NCBI GenBank assembly: GCA_963837155.1
Contig: CAWIMB010000002.1
Coordinates: 62,001 to 126,000, forward strand
Reading direction: 5' to 3'
From: DASQHW01 sp963837155
GTDB taxonomy: Bacteria; Actinomycetota; Acidimicrobiia; IMCC26256; PALSA-610
DNA length: 64,000 nt
Part shown: positions 8,333-17,163 of the stretch, in pieces
Layout of the letters: each line of letters starts with the position of its first letter
Numbering within the stretch: the stretch's first letter is position 1
Notes under the pieces: generated by a model
Seen by the model: the letters and a program-made list of their open reading frames with translations, nothing else
The model's database searches: none
What the model was told of the DNA's origin: nothing
Translations under genes and position numbers: made by a program

Positions 8333-9906
8333 CGAGGCTCTTCCTTGATCGGCCAGAACGGCGTGGTTGTGACGGGTGGATGCAACCGGGCCCGAACGTG
8401 GAGCAGGTGCGGCTCGGCCCGTTCGACGGCTTGGGCGAGCGCCTTGGCGTAGTCGCCGCCGACGCCGTCGACCGCGGTGGCCGCGATTCCGAAGGCCTGC
8501 GCAGCCTGGACGAAATCGACGGCCGGCAGCTCGTTGGCCGCGGTGGCATGAGCGCCGAAGCGCAACATGCCGTAGCCGGCATCGTCGACGACGACGATCG
8601 TGCACGGTGTTCGGTGCTCGGCGAGCGCCGAGAGCTCCCCGAGCGCGAACAGCAAGCCGCCGTCACCGACAAACGCGACGGCGGGTGCGGCTGATTGCGC
8701 GGCCGCGGCGCCCATCGCGGCCGCGGGTGCAAAGCCGAGCGTTCCCCAACCCATCGGGTAGTGGAGCCCGCGGCGGTGTGCGACGCGCAGGTGCCCCGCG
8801 AGCCAGTAACCGGCGACGCACATATCGGCGAAGACCGTTGCATCGGCGGGGAGCGCGGTCTCGGTGTGTTCGAGGAATGCCATTGCCTCGCTCGTGACCC
8901 TGTCACGTGCGATGCGGGCGCGGATGGCGGTACCGAGCGCCTGTACGTCGCCCGCCCACGGATCGCGCCGCGTGACCTGCTCGGCGAATGCTCCGAGGAT
9001 CCGCGCGTCGGCGACGACCGTTCCGTCCATTGCGTAGTTCTTGGTGGCGTCCGCCTCATCGATGTTGACCGCGACCCGACGGGCGGGAAGCGGCAGGCGC
9101 CACTGCATCGTGTTCATCTGGTCAAGGTCCGAGCCCACCACGATCGCGAGATCGGCGCGCGCGATCAGCTCGGTGACTTCGGGTTCGTGCGGCGGCGCCG
9201 GCACGAGCAGCGGATGCTCGGGCGCAAGGATCCCGCGTGCCTGGTACGTGACAACGACAGGCGCGCCGATACGGCGGGCGAAGGCGTCGATCTCGTCGCC
9301 CACGTTGCGCGCGCCGCCGCCGACCCAGAGCAACGGCCGCTCGGCCGCGACAAGCGCGTCGAGCAGCGGTGCGGCGGAGGCGGTGGTTGCCTTCCATGCG
9401 GCCGGCGCCGGCTCGGAGACCGCCTCGGTGCCGAGCAGATCGCTTGGAATCCCGACGTACACCGGTCGCACCGGCGGAGTCGCGGCGACGCGCAGTGCTT
9501 CCGCCACGCTGGTGGTCTGCGCCTTGGTTACGGGCGCGAACAGCCCCGCTTGGTCGGTGCACTCGTGCAAGACGCCGCGGTACTCGCCCGGCCGCCGCAA
9601 CGTCGACGGGATGTCGGTCGCGATGACGACGACCGGCGAACGCGACGCCCACGCCTCGCCAGCCGCGCCCACCGTGTTGGCGGCGCCCGGGCCGGTCGTC
9701 ACCAGCGCGATGCCGATCTCGCCGGTCGCACGTGCGTAACCGTCGGCTGCGTACGCGCATGCTTGTTCCGTCCGCATGCCGACGATGCGCACGCCCACGG
9801 TCTCGCACGCGGGCCACAACGCGAGGTTGTGCGCGCCGGGCAGGCCGAACGCGACGTCAACGCCCGCGTCGCGCAGGGCGCGTGCGATCGCATCGGTGCC
9901 GTTCAT
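8329..9906 (-). CDS. Thiamine-pyrophosphate-dependent 2-oxoacid enzyme, acetolactate synthase-like
   Basis: The 525-residue protein has the three-domain layout of the ALS/pyruvate-decarboxylase family. The PYR domain carries the ylid-forming glutamate (MRTEQACAYAADGYAR, E47). A central NAD-like domain follows. The PP domain has the Mg-TPP motif beginning at AFVGDGGLLFALGE and ending in VVDDAGYGML. It is shorter and more divergent than the clear IlvB at 18137-19858 and has no partner small subunit, so it is not the housekeeping AHAS. A decarboxylase or lyase acting on a 2-oxoacid in the pathway fits its place between an aldehyde dehydrogenase and an aminotransferase. It starts at ATG 9906 (a GTG at 9909 is also possible), overlapping the aldehyde dehydrogenase stop. 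Confidence 0.85.
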   Translation of the reverse strand: MNGTDAIARALRDAGVDVAFGLPGAHNLALWPACETVGVRIVGMRTEQACAYAADGYARATGEIGIALVTTGPGAANTVGAAGEAWASRSPVVVIATDIPSTLRRPGEYRGVLHECTDQAGLFAPVTKAQTTSVAEALRVAATPPVRPVYVGIPSDLLGTEAVSEPAPAAWKATTASAAPLLDALVAAERPLLWVGGGARNVGDEIDAFARRIGAPVVVTYQARGILAPEHPLLVPAPPHEPEVTELIARADLAIVVGSDLDQMNTMQWRLPLPARRVAVNIDEADATKNYAMDGTVVADARILGAFAEQVTRRDPWAGDVQALGTAIRARIARDRVTSEAMAFLEHTETALPADATVFADMCVAGYWLAGHLRVAHRRGLHYPMGWGTLGFAPAAAMGAAAAQSAAPAVAFVGDGGLLFALGELSALAEHRTPCTIVVVDDAGYGMLRFGAHATAANELPAVDFVQAAQAFGIAATAVDGVGGDYAKALAQAVERAEPHLLHVRARLHPPVTTTPFWPIKEEPR

Positions 9907-11361
9907 CACGCACCCTCGACCGGTGGGCGGTTGTCGATCTGGGCGCGCTGCAGCCGGCCCGAGAAATCGATGTAGACGGTCTTGGTCTCGCTGAACTGTT
10001 CGAGCCCGCGGCGCCCGGCCTCGCGGTAGCCGTTGCCGGTGTGCTTCGTGCCGCCGAACGGCAGCTGGATCTCGGCGCCGATCGTCGGCGCGTTCACGTA
10101 CACGATGCCGGTATCGATGCGCTGGGTGGCACGCATCGCGAGATTGATGTCGCGGGTGTAGATCGCGGCCGAGAGGCCGTACGCGGACTCGTTGACGACC
10201 TCGATAGCTTCGTCGAAGCCGTCGACGTCGATGACCGACAGCACGGGCCCGAAGACTTCCTCGCGAGCGATCCGGTGCGTCCGCTCGACACCGGTGAGGA
10301 TCGTCGGCGCGTAGAACGCGCCCCTATCGCACCCGTCCACCTCGAGCGGACGGCCGCCGGTCACGACGGTCGCGCCCTCGTCGATCGCGGCGCGGACCAT
10401 GCCGTCAATGCGGTCCCGGGCGCGGGCGTCGATGACCGGACCGACGTCGGTCGCCGGCAACGTCGGATCGCCGAGCACGAGTTTCTCGGCACGCGCCGCG
10501 ACCCGAGCCACAATCTCTTCGCGCACGTCGCGGTGTGCGATCAACCGTGACGTGGACGTGCACCGCTGACCCGACGTGCCGAACGCGCCGAACAGCGCGC
10601 CATCGACGACGAGCTCGAGATCGGCGTCGGGCATCACGACCATCGCGTTCTTGCCGCCGAGCTCGAGCGAAACCAGCTTCGGACCGTATTGCATCGCCGC
10701 GGCTGCGACTGCGCGGCCGGTCGGCACCGAGCCGGTGAAGGAGACCGCGCGCGACGCGGGGGTGCACGGTCAACGCCGCGCCCGCGTCGCCGTAGCCGTG
10801 CACCACCTGCACGAGATCCTCCGGTACTCCCGCGTCACGACACGCGGCGACGTACGCCTCGCAACACGCGGGCGCATGCTCCGACGGCTTCAGCACCATG
10901 CCGTTGCCCGCGAGCAGCGCGGGCAACGTCTTCCACGACGGAATCGCGACCGGGAAGTTCCACGGCGTGATCATCCCGACCACGCCGACCGGGTGGCGGG
11001 TCGTGAACGCGATCTTGTTCGGCATCTCGCACGGCACGGTCTCTCCCCACGCGGCGCGTCCCTGACCCGCGACGAAGGCGGCCATGTCGATGGCCTCTTG
11101 CACGTCTCCCGCGGCTTCGGTGAGCACCTTGCCGGCTTCCCGGCTGACGAGCGTCGCGAGCTCACCTTTGCGGGCCGCGAGCAGCTCTGCGATCCGCGCG
11201 ATCAGCTCGGCGCGGGCCGGGACCGGCACGTCGGCCCACTCGACCTGGGTCCGCGCCGCGCGCGCGACGGCGGCGTCCACGTCGGCTTCAGCGGCCGCGG
11301 CGAACGTTGCGACGATCTCACCGGGCCGGGCGGGATTGACGGAGACGACCTCGGTGGCCAT
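9906..11361 (-). CDS. NAD(P)-dependent aldehyde dehydrogenase (frameshifted)
   Basis: This is a canonical ALDH-superfamily enzyme of about 484 residues. It has GMITPWNFPVAIPSWKTLPALLAGN, the catalytic glutamate in SLELGGKNAMVV, the catalytic cysteine in GTSGQRCTSTS, and the C-terminal IQLPFGGTKHTGNG. It would oxidise an aldehyde or semialdehyde to the acid. An extra base at about 10747 (a GCGCGCG run) separates the frame ending VHPRVAR from the one continuing SFTGSVPTGR. Joined, the family pattern is complete. It starts at ATG 11361 after an AAAGGGA sequence. It is the first gene of the leftward operon and is divergent from the RpiR-type regulator. Confidence 0.9.
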
Positions 11362-11434
11362 GACATCCCTTTCCGGGGCGTTCCCCTCTGGATCGTCCAT
11401 TCCACTCGGAGACCTGAGTGTAACATTCATTCCA
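11362..11434. promoter_or_regulatory. Divergent control region between aldehyde dehydrogenase and RpiR-type regulator
   Basis: This 73-bp gap must hold both promoters. It contains an inverted repeat CACTC-N8-GAGTG (11403-11420) and a direct repeat CATTCCA (11398-11404 and 11428-11434). TAACAT at 11421-11426 ends 8 nt before the regulator ATG and could be a -10 for a leaderless mRNA. The repeats are candidate sites for the adjacent RpiR-type regulator. This is inferred from position. Confidence 0.45.
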
Positions 11435-12277
11435 ATGACGATTGCCGAGCTGATCGCCGACGCCGCCCCCCGCCTCACCACTGCCGAGCGGCGGGTGGCA
11501 GACGTTGTCGCGGCCGATCCGCATGCTGTCGCGTTCGGCACCGTTGCCGAGCTCGCGCAGCGCTCAGGCACGAGTGGTCCGACGGTTGTGCGGTTCGCAG
11601 GCAAGCTCGGCCTCCAGGGCTTCGCCGAGCTCCAGGCCGCCGCCCAGACCGAGATCACCGACGCGCTCCGCCCGGCAACGACGCGGATCCGGGAGCGGCC
11701 CCCGAGCGACGTCGTGGGGCAGGTGCTCGCGGCCGACCTCGACAACGTGCGCGCCACGCTCGAAGCCGTCGACGTGGAGGCGTTCAACGGTGCGGTGCGC
11801 TTCCTGGGCGATCGCCGGCGGCGGGTGTTCGTGCTCGCCGGCGAGATCGCTCGTGGTGCAGGGATCGCGTTGGGCACGCAGCTCGACCTGTTGCGCGAGG
11901 GGGTAGTTGTGCTCGGGGGCTCGCCGGTGCGGGTCGCGCGTCAGCTGGCGGAAATCGCGCCCGGCGATGTCGTGGTCGCGATCGAGCACCGGCGCTACGA
12001 ACGCTGGCTCCTCGACGCGCTCGTGCGAGCGCGCCAGGGCGGCGCCGAAGTGCTCGCGCTCACGGACCGATCGCTGTCGCCGGTCGCGACCGATGCCCGT
12101 CATGTCTTCGTGGTCGCGGCCCGCGGTGTGGGGCCGTTCGACAGTCACACCGCGACGATGGCCCTCGTTCATGCCCTCGCCGCGGGAGTCGCGGCCGGGC
12201 TTCGTCGCAGCGCGACCGCACGGCTGGACGCAATCGAGCAAGCGTGGAGCGCGGGCAACGAGTTGATCGACGCGTAG
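11435..12277 (+). CDS. MurR/RpiR-family transcriptional regulator
   Basis: The 280-residue protein has an N-terminal RpiR helix-turn-helix (residues 1-75, with LTTAERRVADVV and SGTSGPTVVRFAGKLGLQGFAEL) followed by a SIS domain (about 110-250). SIS domains bind phosphosugars or other small phosphorylated ligands. In this copy the sugar-phosphate loop is weakly conserved (VLAGEIARGAGIALG), so the ligand may differ. It is transcribed away from the aldehyde-dehydrogenase operon and is its most likely regulator. It ends directly against the convergent Gfo/Idh gene with no spacer. Confidence 0.87.
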   Translation: MTIAELIADAAPRLTTAERRVADVVAADPHAVAFGTVAELAQRSGTSGPTVVRFAGKLGLQGFAELQAAAQTEITDALRPATTRIRERPPSDVVGQVLAADLDNVRATLEAVDVEAFNGAVRFLGDRRRRVFVLAGEIARGAGIALGTQLDLLREGVVVLGGSPVRVARQLAEIAPGDVVVAIEHRRYERWLLDALVRARQGGAEVLALTDRSLSPVATDARHVFVVAARGVGPFDSHTATMALVHALAAGVAAGLRRSATARLDAIEQAWSAGNELIDA

Positions 12278-13165
12278 CTAGGCCGCGCTGCTGGCGGCGA
12301 GCTGCGCCTCGATCTCCGCGATCAACTGCTGCAGGTGCAGCGCGCGCTCGACGTTCGCCGGATGTGACCCACCACGCGCGACCGACGCGAACGCATCGCG
12401 CAACCGATTGGCCCACGCGTCGTAGTCCGTGGTGCGGCCGTTGAACGTGACCGTGCCGCCGCGGCCGAAGACCTCGATCTCGGTGCGGCTGTCACCGGGA
12501 ACGGAGCAACACAGCGAGGCGCTGCTCGTTGCGCCCGACGCATGGGCGCAGATCAGGGACGCCCATCCGAGCGCGTCGCCGGATGCGCGCACGTCCACGA
12601 TCTCGCCGAGCGCCGCTTCGAGGAGATCGAGCAGGTGCGGGCCGACGTCGAGTACCGCACCCCGTTCGAGCCTCCAGCCGTAGGCGAACGCGCCGCCGAG
12701 AAACACGCCGGAGATGAAACAGCCAGCCGCGCGCCGATCGGATCCACGGCGTTGACGCTCGTGATGAAGTCGTCGAGCGCCGGGTTGAAACGGTTCGACA
12801 GCATGACGAGCGCGCCGATGCCCGCGGCCTTGACCGCGTCGGCAATCGCCTGGGCCCCCGCGACGTCTTCCCCGAGCGGTTTCTCGAGCAGCAGCGCCTT
12901 GCCCGCCCGCGCCGCGCGCACGGCGAACTCGGGCTGGGCGGTGGGCGCGACCGCGGATCGCGACGGCATCGCAGCCGGCGAGTAACTCGTCGACGTCTTC
13001 GTACGCGGTGACGTCGAGATGCGCCGCGAGCTCCGCTGCATGCGCGGCCGTGCGCGACCACACACCAGTGACACATGTCTGCGGGCCGGCCGCCAGCACC
13101 GGTCCGGTCACCATGCGCGGCCACGGGCCGGCACCGATCACGCCGACATTCAGGGGATGAGGCAT
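12278..13165 (-). CDS. Gfo/Idh/MocA-family oxidoreductase (two compensating frameshifts)
   Basis: The N-terminal Rossmann domain starts NVGVIGAGPWPRMVTGPVL and includes GVWSRTAAHAAELA. The NAD-dependent lysine motif KALLLEKPLGEDV and LSNRFNPALDDFI are in a second frame. The C-terminal domain (AYGWRLERGAVLDVGPHLLDLLEAALGEIVDV) returns to the first frame. An extra base near 12956 and a missing base near 12720 account for both shifts and give about 295 residues. Members are NAD(P)-dependent sugar or inositol dehydrogenases or related reductases. The substrate is unknown. It starts at ATG 13165, 26 bp from the divergent ilvD. Confidence 0.82.
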   Translation of the reverse strand: MPHPLNVGVIGAGPWPRMVTGPVLAAGPQTCVTGVWSRTAAHAAELAAHLDVTAYEDVDELLAGCDAVAIRGRAHRPARVRRARGAGGQGAAARETARGRRRGGPGDCRRGQGRGHRRARHAVEPFQPGARRLHHERQRRGSDRRAAGCFISGVFLGGAFAYGWRLERGAVLDVGPHLLDLLEAALGEIVDVRASGDALGWASLICAHASGATSSASLCCSVPGDSRTEIEVFGRGGTVTFNGRTTDYDAWANRLRDAFASVARGGSHPANVERALHLQQLIAEIEAQLAASSAA

Positions 13166-13177
13166 CGGGGCGAACTG

Positions 13178-13183
13178 TACGCT
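13178..13183 (+). promoter_or_regulatory. Putative -10 element of leaderless ilvD mRNA
   Basis: TACGCT ends 8 nt before the ilvD ATG in a 26-bp divergent gap. The same hexamer at a similar distance precedes the ilvB leader peptide. No Shine-Dalgarno is present. The spacing suggests leaderless transcription. Confidence 0.4.
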
Positions 13184-13191
13184 GCTCCCTC

Positions 13192-14868
13192 ATGAGCGAC
13201 ATGAAGCCGCGCAGCCGCGACGTCACCGACGGCAGGGAGCGAGCTGGGGCACGAGCGATGTTGCGGGCCGTCGGTATGACCGACGCCGATTGGGGCAAGG
13301 CCCAAGTCGGCGTGGCGTCGAGCTGGAACGAGGTTACGCCCTGCAACATGCCGCTCGACCGTCTCGCCAAGCGGGCCAAGGTCGGCGTGCGTGACGCGGG
13401 TGGTTTCCCGCTCGAGTTCGTGACGATCGCGATCAGCGACGGCATCTCGATGGGGCACGAAGGCATGCGCGGCTCGCTGGTGTCGCGTGAGATCATCGCC
13501 GACTCGGTGGAGTGCGTTATGCACTCGGAGCGGCTCGACGCACTGGTGACGTTCGCCGGGTGCGACAAGAGCCTGCCCGGCATGCTGATGGCCGCGGCCC
13601 GGCTCAACCTCCCGTCGGTGTTCCTCTACGGGGGCTCGATCCTTCCGGGCCGCTACAAGGATCAGGCGCTCGACATCGTCAGCGTCTTCGAAGCTGTGGG
13701 CGCGTGCGCGGCGGGCACGCTTTCCGAGAACGAACTCGGTGAGATCGAGCGGCGCGCGTGTCCGACCGAAGGGTCGTGCGCGGGAATGTTCACCGCGAAC
13801 ACGATGGCGGCCATCAGCGAAGCGATCGGAATGGCTTTGCCCGGTTCGGCGGCGCCGCCCGCGGTCGACCGTCGCCGCGACGACTTCGCGTACGAGAGCG
13901 GTCGCGCCGTCATGGGCCTCCTCGAGATGGACTTGCGGCCCCGGCAGATCATGACCAAGGAAGCGTTCGAGAACGCGATCGCGATCACGATGGCACTGGG
14001 TGGGTCGACGAACGCGGTGCTGCACCTGCTCGCGATCGCGCACGAAGCACGCATCGAGCTCGAGCTCGAAGACTTCAACCGAGTGGCGGCGCGCGTGCCC
14101 CACGTCGCCGACATGAAGCCGCATGGGAAGTACCACATGGTCGACCTCGACCGGGTCGGTGGCGTGCAGATGGTGTTGAAGCAGCTGCTCGACGCCGGGT
14201 TGCTGCACGGCGACTGCCTCACAGTGACGGGCAAGACGATGGCCGAGAACCTCGAGGCGCTCGATCCGCCCAGCCCCGACGCCGATGTCGTGCATCCGTT
14301 GTCGTCGCCGATCCACCCGATCGGCGGGATCGCGGTCATCCAGGGAACGCTTGCGCCGAAGGGCGCGGTTGTGAAGGTTGCCGGCATCGACACGATGCGG
14401 TTCGAAGGCACGGCCCGGGTGTTCGACGGCGAGGACGCGGCGATGGCCGAGATCCTCGCCGGGAAGATCAAGCCCGGCGATGTCGTCGTGATCCGGTACG
14501 AAGGGCCGAAAGGCGGACCCGGCATGCGCGAGATGCTCGCGGTGACCGGCGCGATGAAGGGCATGGGCCGCGGCGCGGACGCCGCGCTCGTCACCGACGG
14601 CCGCTTCAGCGGCGGCACGCACGGCTTCTGCGTCGGGCATGTCGCGCCCGAAGCCGTCGACGGCGGGCCGATCGCGTTCGTGGCCGACGGCGACCGCATC
14701 GTGATCGACGCGACGGCGCACACGATCGACGTCGATATCGAGGCCGCCGAGCTTGCGAAGCGCAAGGCTGACTGGAAGCTCCCCGAGCCGCGCTACCCGA
14801 GTGGCTTCCTCGCCAAGTACGCCAAGCTCGCGCAAGGCGCCGAAAAGGGCGCCATCACCAACGTCTGA
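13192..14868 (+). CDS. ilvD: Dihydroxy-acid dehydratase
   Basis: IlvD dehydrates 2,3-dihydroxy-isovalerate and 2,3-dihydroxy-3-methylvalerate to the 2-oxoacids of valine and isoleucine synthesis, in the cytoplasm, using an Fe-S cluster. The 558-residue product is full length. The iron-sulfur cysteines are visible in TPCNMPLD, FAGCDKSLPGML and CPTEGSCAGMFTANTM. The C-terminal GRFSGGTHGFCVGHVAPEA is the family's active-site serine region. It starts at ATG 13192 without a ribosome-binding site. It is the third ilv step but lies 3 kb from ilvBNC and appears to be separately transcribed. Confidence 0.97.
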   Translation: MSDMKPRSRDVTDGRERAGARAMLRAVGMTDADWGKAQVGVASSWNEVTPCNMPLDRLAKRAKVGVRDAGGFPLEFVTIAISDGISMGHEGMRGSLVSREIIADSVECVMHSERLDALVTFAGCDKSLPGMLMAAARLNLPSVFLYGGSILPGRYKDQALDIVSVFEAVGACAAGTLSENELGEIERRACPTEGSCAGMFTANTMAAISEAIGMALPGSAAPPAVDRRRDDFAYESGRAVMGLLEMDLRPRQIMTKEAFENAIAITMALGGSTNAVLHLLAIAHEARIELELEDFNRVAARVPHVADMKPHGKYHMVDLDRVGGVQMVLKQLLDAGLLHGDCLTVTGKTMAENLEALDPPSPDADVVHPLSSPIHPIGGIAVIQGTLAPKGAVVKVAGIDTMRFEGTARVFDGEDAAMAEILAGKIKPGDVVVIRYEGPKGGPGMREMLAVTGAMKGMGRGADAALVTDGRFSGGTHGFCVGHVAPEAVDGGPIAFVADGDRIVIDATAHTIDVDIEAAELAKRKADWKLPEPRYPSGFLAKYAKLAQGAEKGAITNV

Positions 14869-14878
14869 GAAGGTTTTG

Positions 14879-14914
14879 GCGACAGGAGACGACCGATCGG
14901 TCGTCTCCTGTCGC
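14879..14914. repeat. Perfect 36-nt palindrome between ilvD and fpg
   Basis: Positions 14879-14896 are the exact reverse complement of 14897-14914 (half site GCGACAGGAGACGACCGA, no unpaired loop). It is flanked by TTTTG on the left and AAAAAC on the right, so on either strand the T run comes before, not after, the stem. That is not a canonical intrinsic terminator. It lies 14 nt before the fpg start and 10 nt after ilvD. A large operator, or a factor-dependent terminator, are the options. Confidence 0.8.
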
Positions 14915-14928
14915 AAAAACGAGATCAC

Positions 14929-15711
14929 ATGCCGGAAATTCTCGAAGTGGAGGCGGCGCGGAAGGTGCTCGAGGCTCGGGCGCTCGAGCGCGAGATCGCC
15001 CAGGTCCACGCGCCCGACCTTTGGTTCCTGAAGCGCGGTACGACACCTGCCGCGCTGCGGCACACGCTCGTCGGCAACGCATTCACGGCGGCGCGCCGGC
15101 GCGGCAAGCAGATCGTGCTCGACACGCGCGACCCTGATGTGCGGCTCGGCGTGCATCTCGGCATGAGCGGGCGTGTGCTCGTCGACGACGAGGAGGCGGG
15201 CGACCCGCTGATCTACGCGTCGAACCTACGCACGCCGAAGTGGCACCGCTTCGGCGTGCACTTCGGCGACGGCGGCGACTTCATGCTGCGCGACCCGCGC
15301 CGGCTCGGTGCGGTCGAGCTCGACCCGGACGAGTCGCGCCTCGGTCCCGATGCCCTCACGCTGACGTTGAAGCAGCTCGACGCCGCGCTCGGCCGGCGCA
15401 CCGCGCCGGTGAAGGCCGTGCTCATGGACCAAGCGCGGGTCGCCGGGCTTGGCAACCTGCTGGTCGACGAGTCGTTGTGGCGAGCCGGCATCGATCCCGC
15501 GCGCCGCGCCGACGAGCTCGACGCCGAGGAGCGTCGGCGGCTGCACAAGGAGATCCGCAGCACGGTGCGAACGCTCGGCCGGCGGGGAGGGTCACACACT
15601 GGTGACATGCCGCGTGAGCTCGACGTGCCGTGTCCACGCGACGGAACGCCGCTGCACCGGCGCAAGGTCGCGGGCCGCACGACCTACACGTGCCCCGCCC
15701 ACCAGATCTAG
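14929..15711 (+). CDS. Formamidopyrimidine-DNA glycosylase family protein
   Basis: The 260-residue protein starts MPEILEVEAARKVLE, with the catalytic Pro-Glu pair of Fpg/Nei base-excision glycosylases after the initiator methionine. The helix-two-turn-helix region (RVAGLGNLLVDESLWRAGIDP) is typical. The C-terminus has only two cysteines of the usual four-cysteine zinc finger: CPRD...CPAH. It could bind zinc with Asp/His or lack it. It probably repairs oxidised purines or abasic sites; the exact lesion range cannot be deduced. It starts at ATG 14929 just after a perfect palindrome and converges with the diguanylate cyclase gene (26 bp apart). Confidence 0.85.
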   Translation: MPEILEVEAARKVLEARALEREIAQVHAPDLWFLKRGTTPAALRHTLVGNAFTAARRRGKQIVLDTRDPDVRLGVHLGMSGRVLVDDEEAGDPLIYASNLRTPKWHRFGVHFGDGGDFMLRDPRRLGAVELDPDESRLGPDALTLTLKQLDAALGRRTAPVKAVLMDQARVAGLGNLLVDESLWRAGIDPARRADELDAEERRRLHKEIRSTVRTLGRRGGSHTGDMPRELDVPCPRDGTPLHRRKVAGRTTYTCPAHQI

Positions 15712-15737
15712 TCGGTCGGCGCCGAACCAGAGGTTCG

Positions 15738-17102
15738 TCAGCTCGGTTCGAGCTCTGCCAAGAGCTGTGCGACTTCCGGCGATTCGTAGCCGGACTCGTC
15801 GCCTGGGACCGCGATGCGGTTGCGGCCGGCACGCTTGGCCGACAGCAGCGCTTGGTCGGCGAGCGAGAACAGTTCATCGAAGCGATCGGCCACCGACGAG
15901 TGGGCGAGACCGAAGCTCGCGGTGTACTCGGGGATCGTTCCCGCCGCGCACCGATCTGCCAGGCGGCGCCGTACGCGTTCGAGCGCGTGCACGGCATCGA
16001 TCATGCTCGCGCCCCGCAAGATGAGGACGAACTCCTCACCGCCGTACCGGGCAACAACGTCTTCGGGACGCATTGCGTCACGCATCGTCCGGGCGAACAA
16101 GCGCAGCGCCCGGTCGCCGACTTCGTGGCCGTACGCGTCGTTCAACAACTTGAAGTGGTCGAGGTCTGCGATCGCGAGCGCGAAGTCCTCCCCGCGATCG
16201 AACAGGCCGCGGACGGCCTCCTCGAGCGTTCGCCGGTTCGCCAGCCCGGTGAGCGCGTCGGTCGCGGCTTGCAAGCTCGTCTTGTGCATGGCGCGGAGCA
16301 AACCGAGCTTGGCGCCACTGACGCGCGCCAGGGTCTCGAGGCCTTCGACGTCCCGGTCGGGCTGGAGGACATCCTGTTCGCCGACGACGTGCAGCACGCC
16401 GACCGCGCGGCCCATCACCGTGACGGGCACGCACGTCGCGGAGCACGCACCGTACGAGCGGTTTGCGAGGCGGGGGCATGCGTCGAGCGCGTCGTCGCGT
16501 GCGAACAGCGTCGTCTGGCCGCGCTTCACCGCCGGGCAGTAACGCGGCGAGTCGACCGTGCATCCGGCCGGTTCGCCCTCGACGCTCACGACCGCGACGC
16601 GCGTGAAGTGCGCGTGGCTCGAGTCCGCGAGCAGGAACTCGCTGCGCATACCGGGCGCCTGGCCGTCGAGCGCCCGCCGGACAACCTCGAACACGTCTTC
16701 TTCGTTGTCGGCGATGTCGAGGGCACGCGCCAAGCTGGCGTCGAACTCCTGTTGCCTTCGCACGGCGCGTTGCTCCGCGTCACGACGATTCACGCGCCGG
16801 CGTTCGGCCTCGACCCCGCGCACGATCGGTTTCGCGATCCGGATCCACAGGAGCGGGCTCCCGATGAGCATGAGCGCAGCGAACACGACCGCCGCGGTCC
16901 AGAGTGGCGAGAGATGCGGATCGATGGCGCGGGCGACGACGGCCCCGACGGCCGCGCACGTCGTGAGGATCGCGAGCGCGTCGCGCATCCCGCTGAGCGG
17001 AGACGGCGACCCGGGCAGGTACGTCTGGCGCAGCGCCAGCATCCGCCGCAGACGCGTGTCATCGGCAGACGTCCCGGGGGTGTGACCTACTCGTTCGCCC
17101 AC
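15738..17102 (-). CDS. Membrane-anchored GAF-GGDEF diguanylate cyclase
   Basis: The 454-residue protein has two N-terminal transmembrane segments (about residues 38-60 and 65-90), a helical linker rich in Arg and Glu, a GAF-like sensor region (about 110-270), and a C-terminal GGDEF domain. The active-site motif is RYGGEEFVLIL. Five residues before it is RPED, an RxxD inhibitory site, so it should make c-di-GMP and be feedback-inhibited. Metal and GTP contacts are in ALAIADLDHFKLLND. The GAF region has several cysteines (YCPAV, ACPRL, YGACSATC) that could sense redox or metal; this is inference. Confidence 0.9.
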   Translation of the reverse strand: MGERVGHTPGTSADDTRLRRMLALRQTYLPGSPSPLSGMRDALAILTTCAAVGAVVARAIDPHLSPLWTAAVVFAALMLIGSPLLWIRIAKPIVRGVEAERRRVNRRDAEQRAVRRQQEFDASLARALDIADNEEDVFEVVRRALDGQAPGMRSEFLLADSSHAHFTRVAVVSVEGEPAGCTVDSPRYCPAVKRGQTTLFARDDALDACPRLANRSYGACSATCVPVTVMGRAVGVLHVVGEQDVLQPDRDVEGLETLARVSGAKLGLLRAMHKTSLQAATDALTGLANRRTLEEAVRGLFDRGEDFALAIADLDHFKLLNDAYGHEVGDRALRLFARTMRDAMRPEDVVARYGGEEFVLILRGASMIDAVHALERVRRRLADRCAAGTIPEYTASFGLAHSSVADRFDELFSLADQALLSAKRAGRNRIAVPGDESGYESPEVAQLLAELEPS

Positions 17103-17163
17103 GTTCGTGCATCGGCGCCGCCGCGCCCCGACCTGAGGTGGGAAAGCCGCTCCCGGCCCAACG

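Noticed and set aside
6368..8452. Long plus-strand frame across the FAD, HD and aminotransferase genes (694 codons)
   Set aside because: It opposes three genes with catalytic motifs and has an Arg-rich composition; no domain is seen.
8329..9906. TPP enzyme as a second housekeeping acetolactate synthase
   Set aside because: The clear IlvB at 18137-19858 has its IlvN partner; this enzyme is divergent, lacks a small-subunit gene and sits in a catabolic operon.
14879..14914. Palindrome as an intrinsic terminator
   Set aside because: T and A runs lie on the wrong sides for both strands; no U tract follows the stem.
13150..15156. Long open frame on the minus strand across ilvD and fpg (668 codons)
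   Set aside because: It is antisense to two clear genes with complete family motifs; its composition is Arg/His/Asp-rich without any family pattern, as expected from a GC-rich shadow frame.
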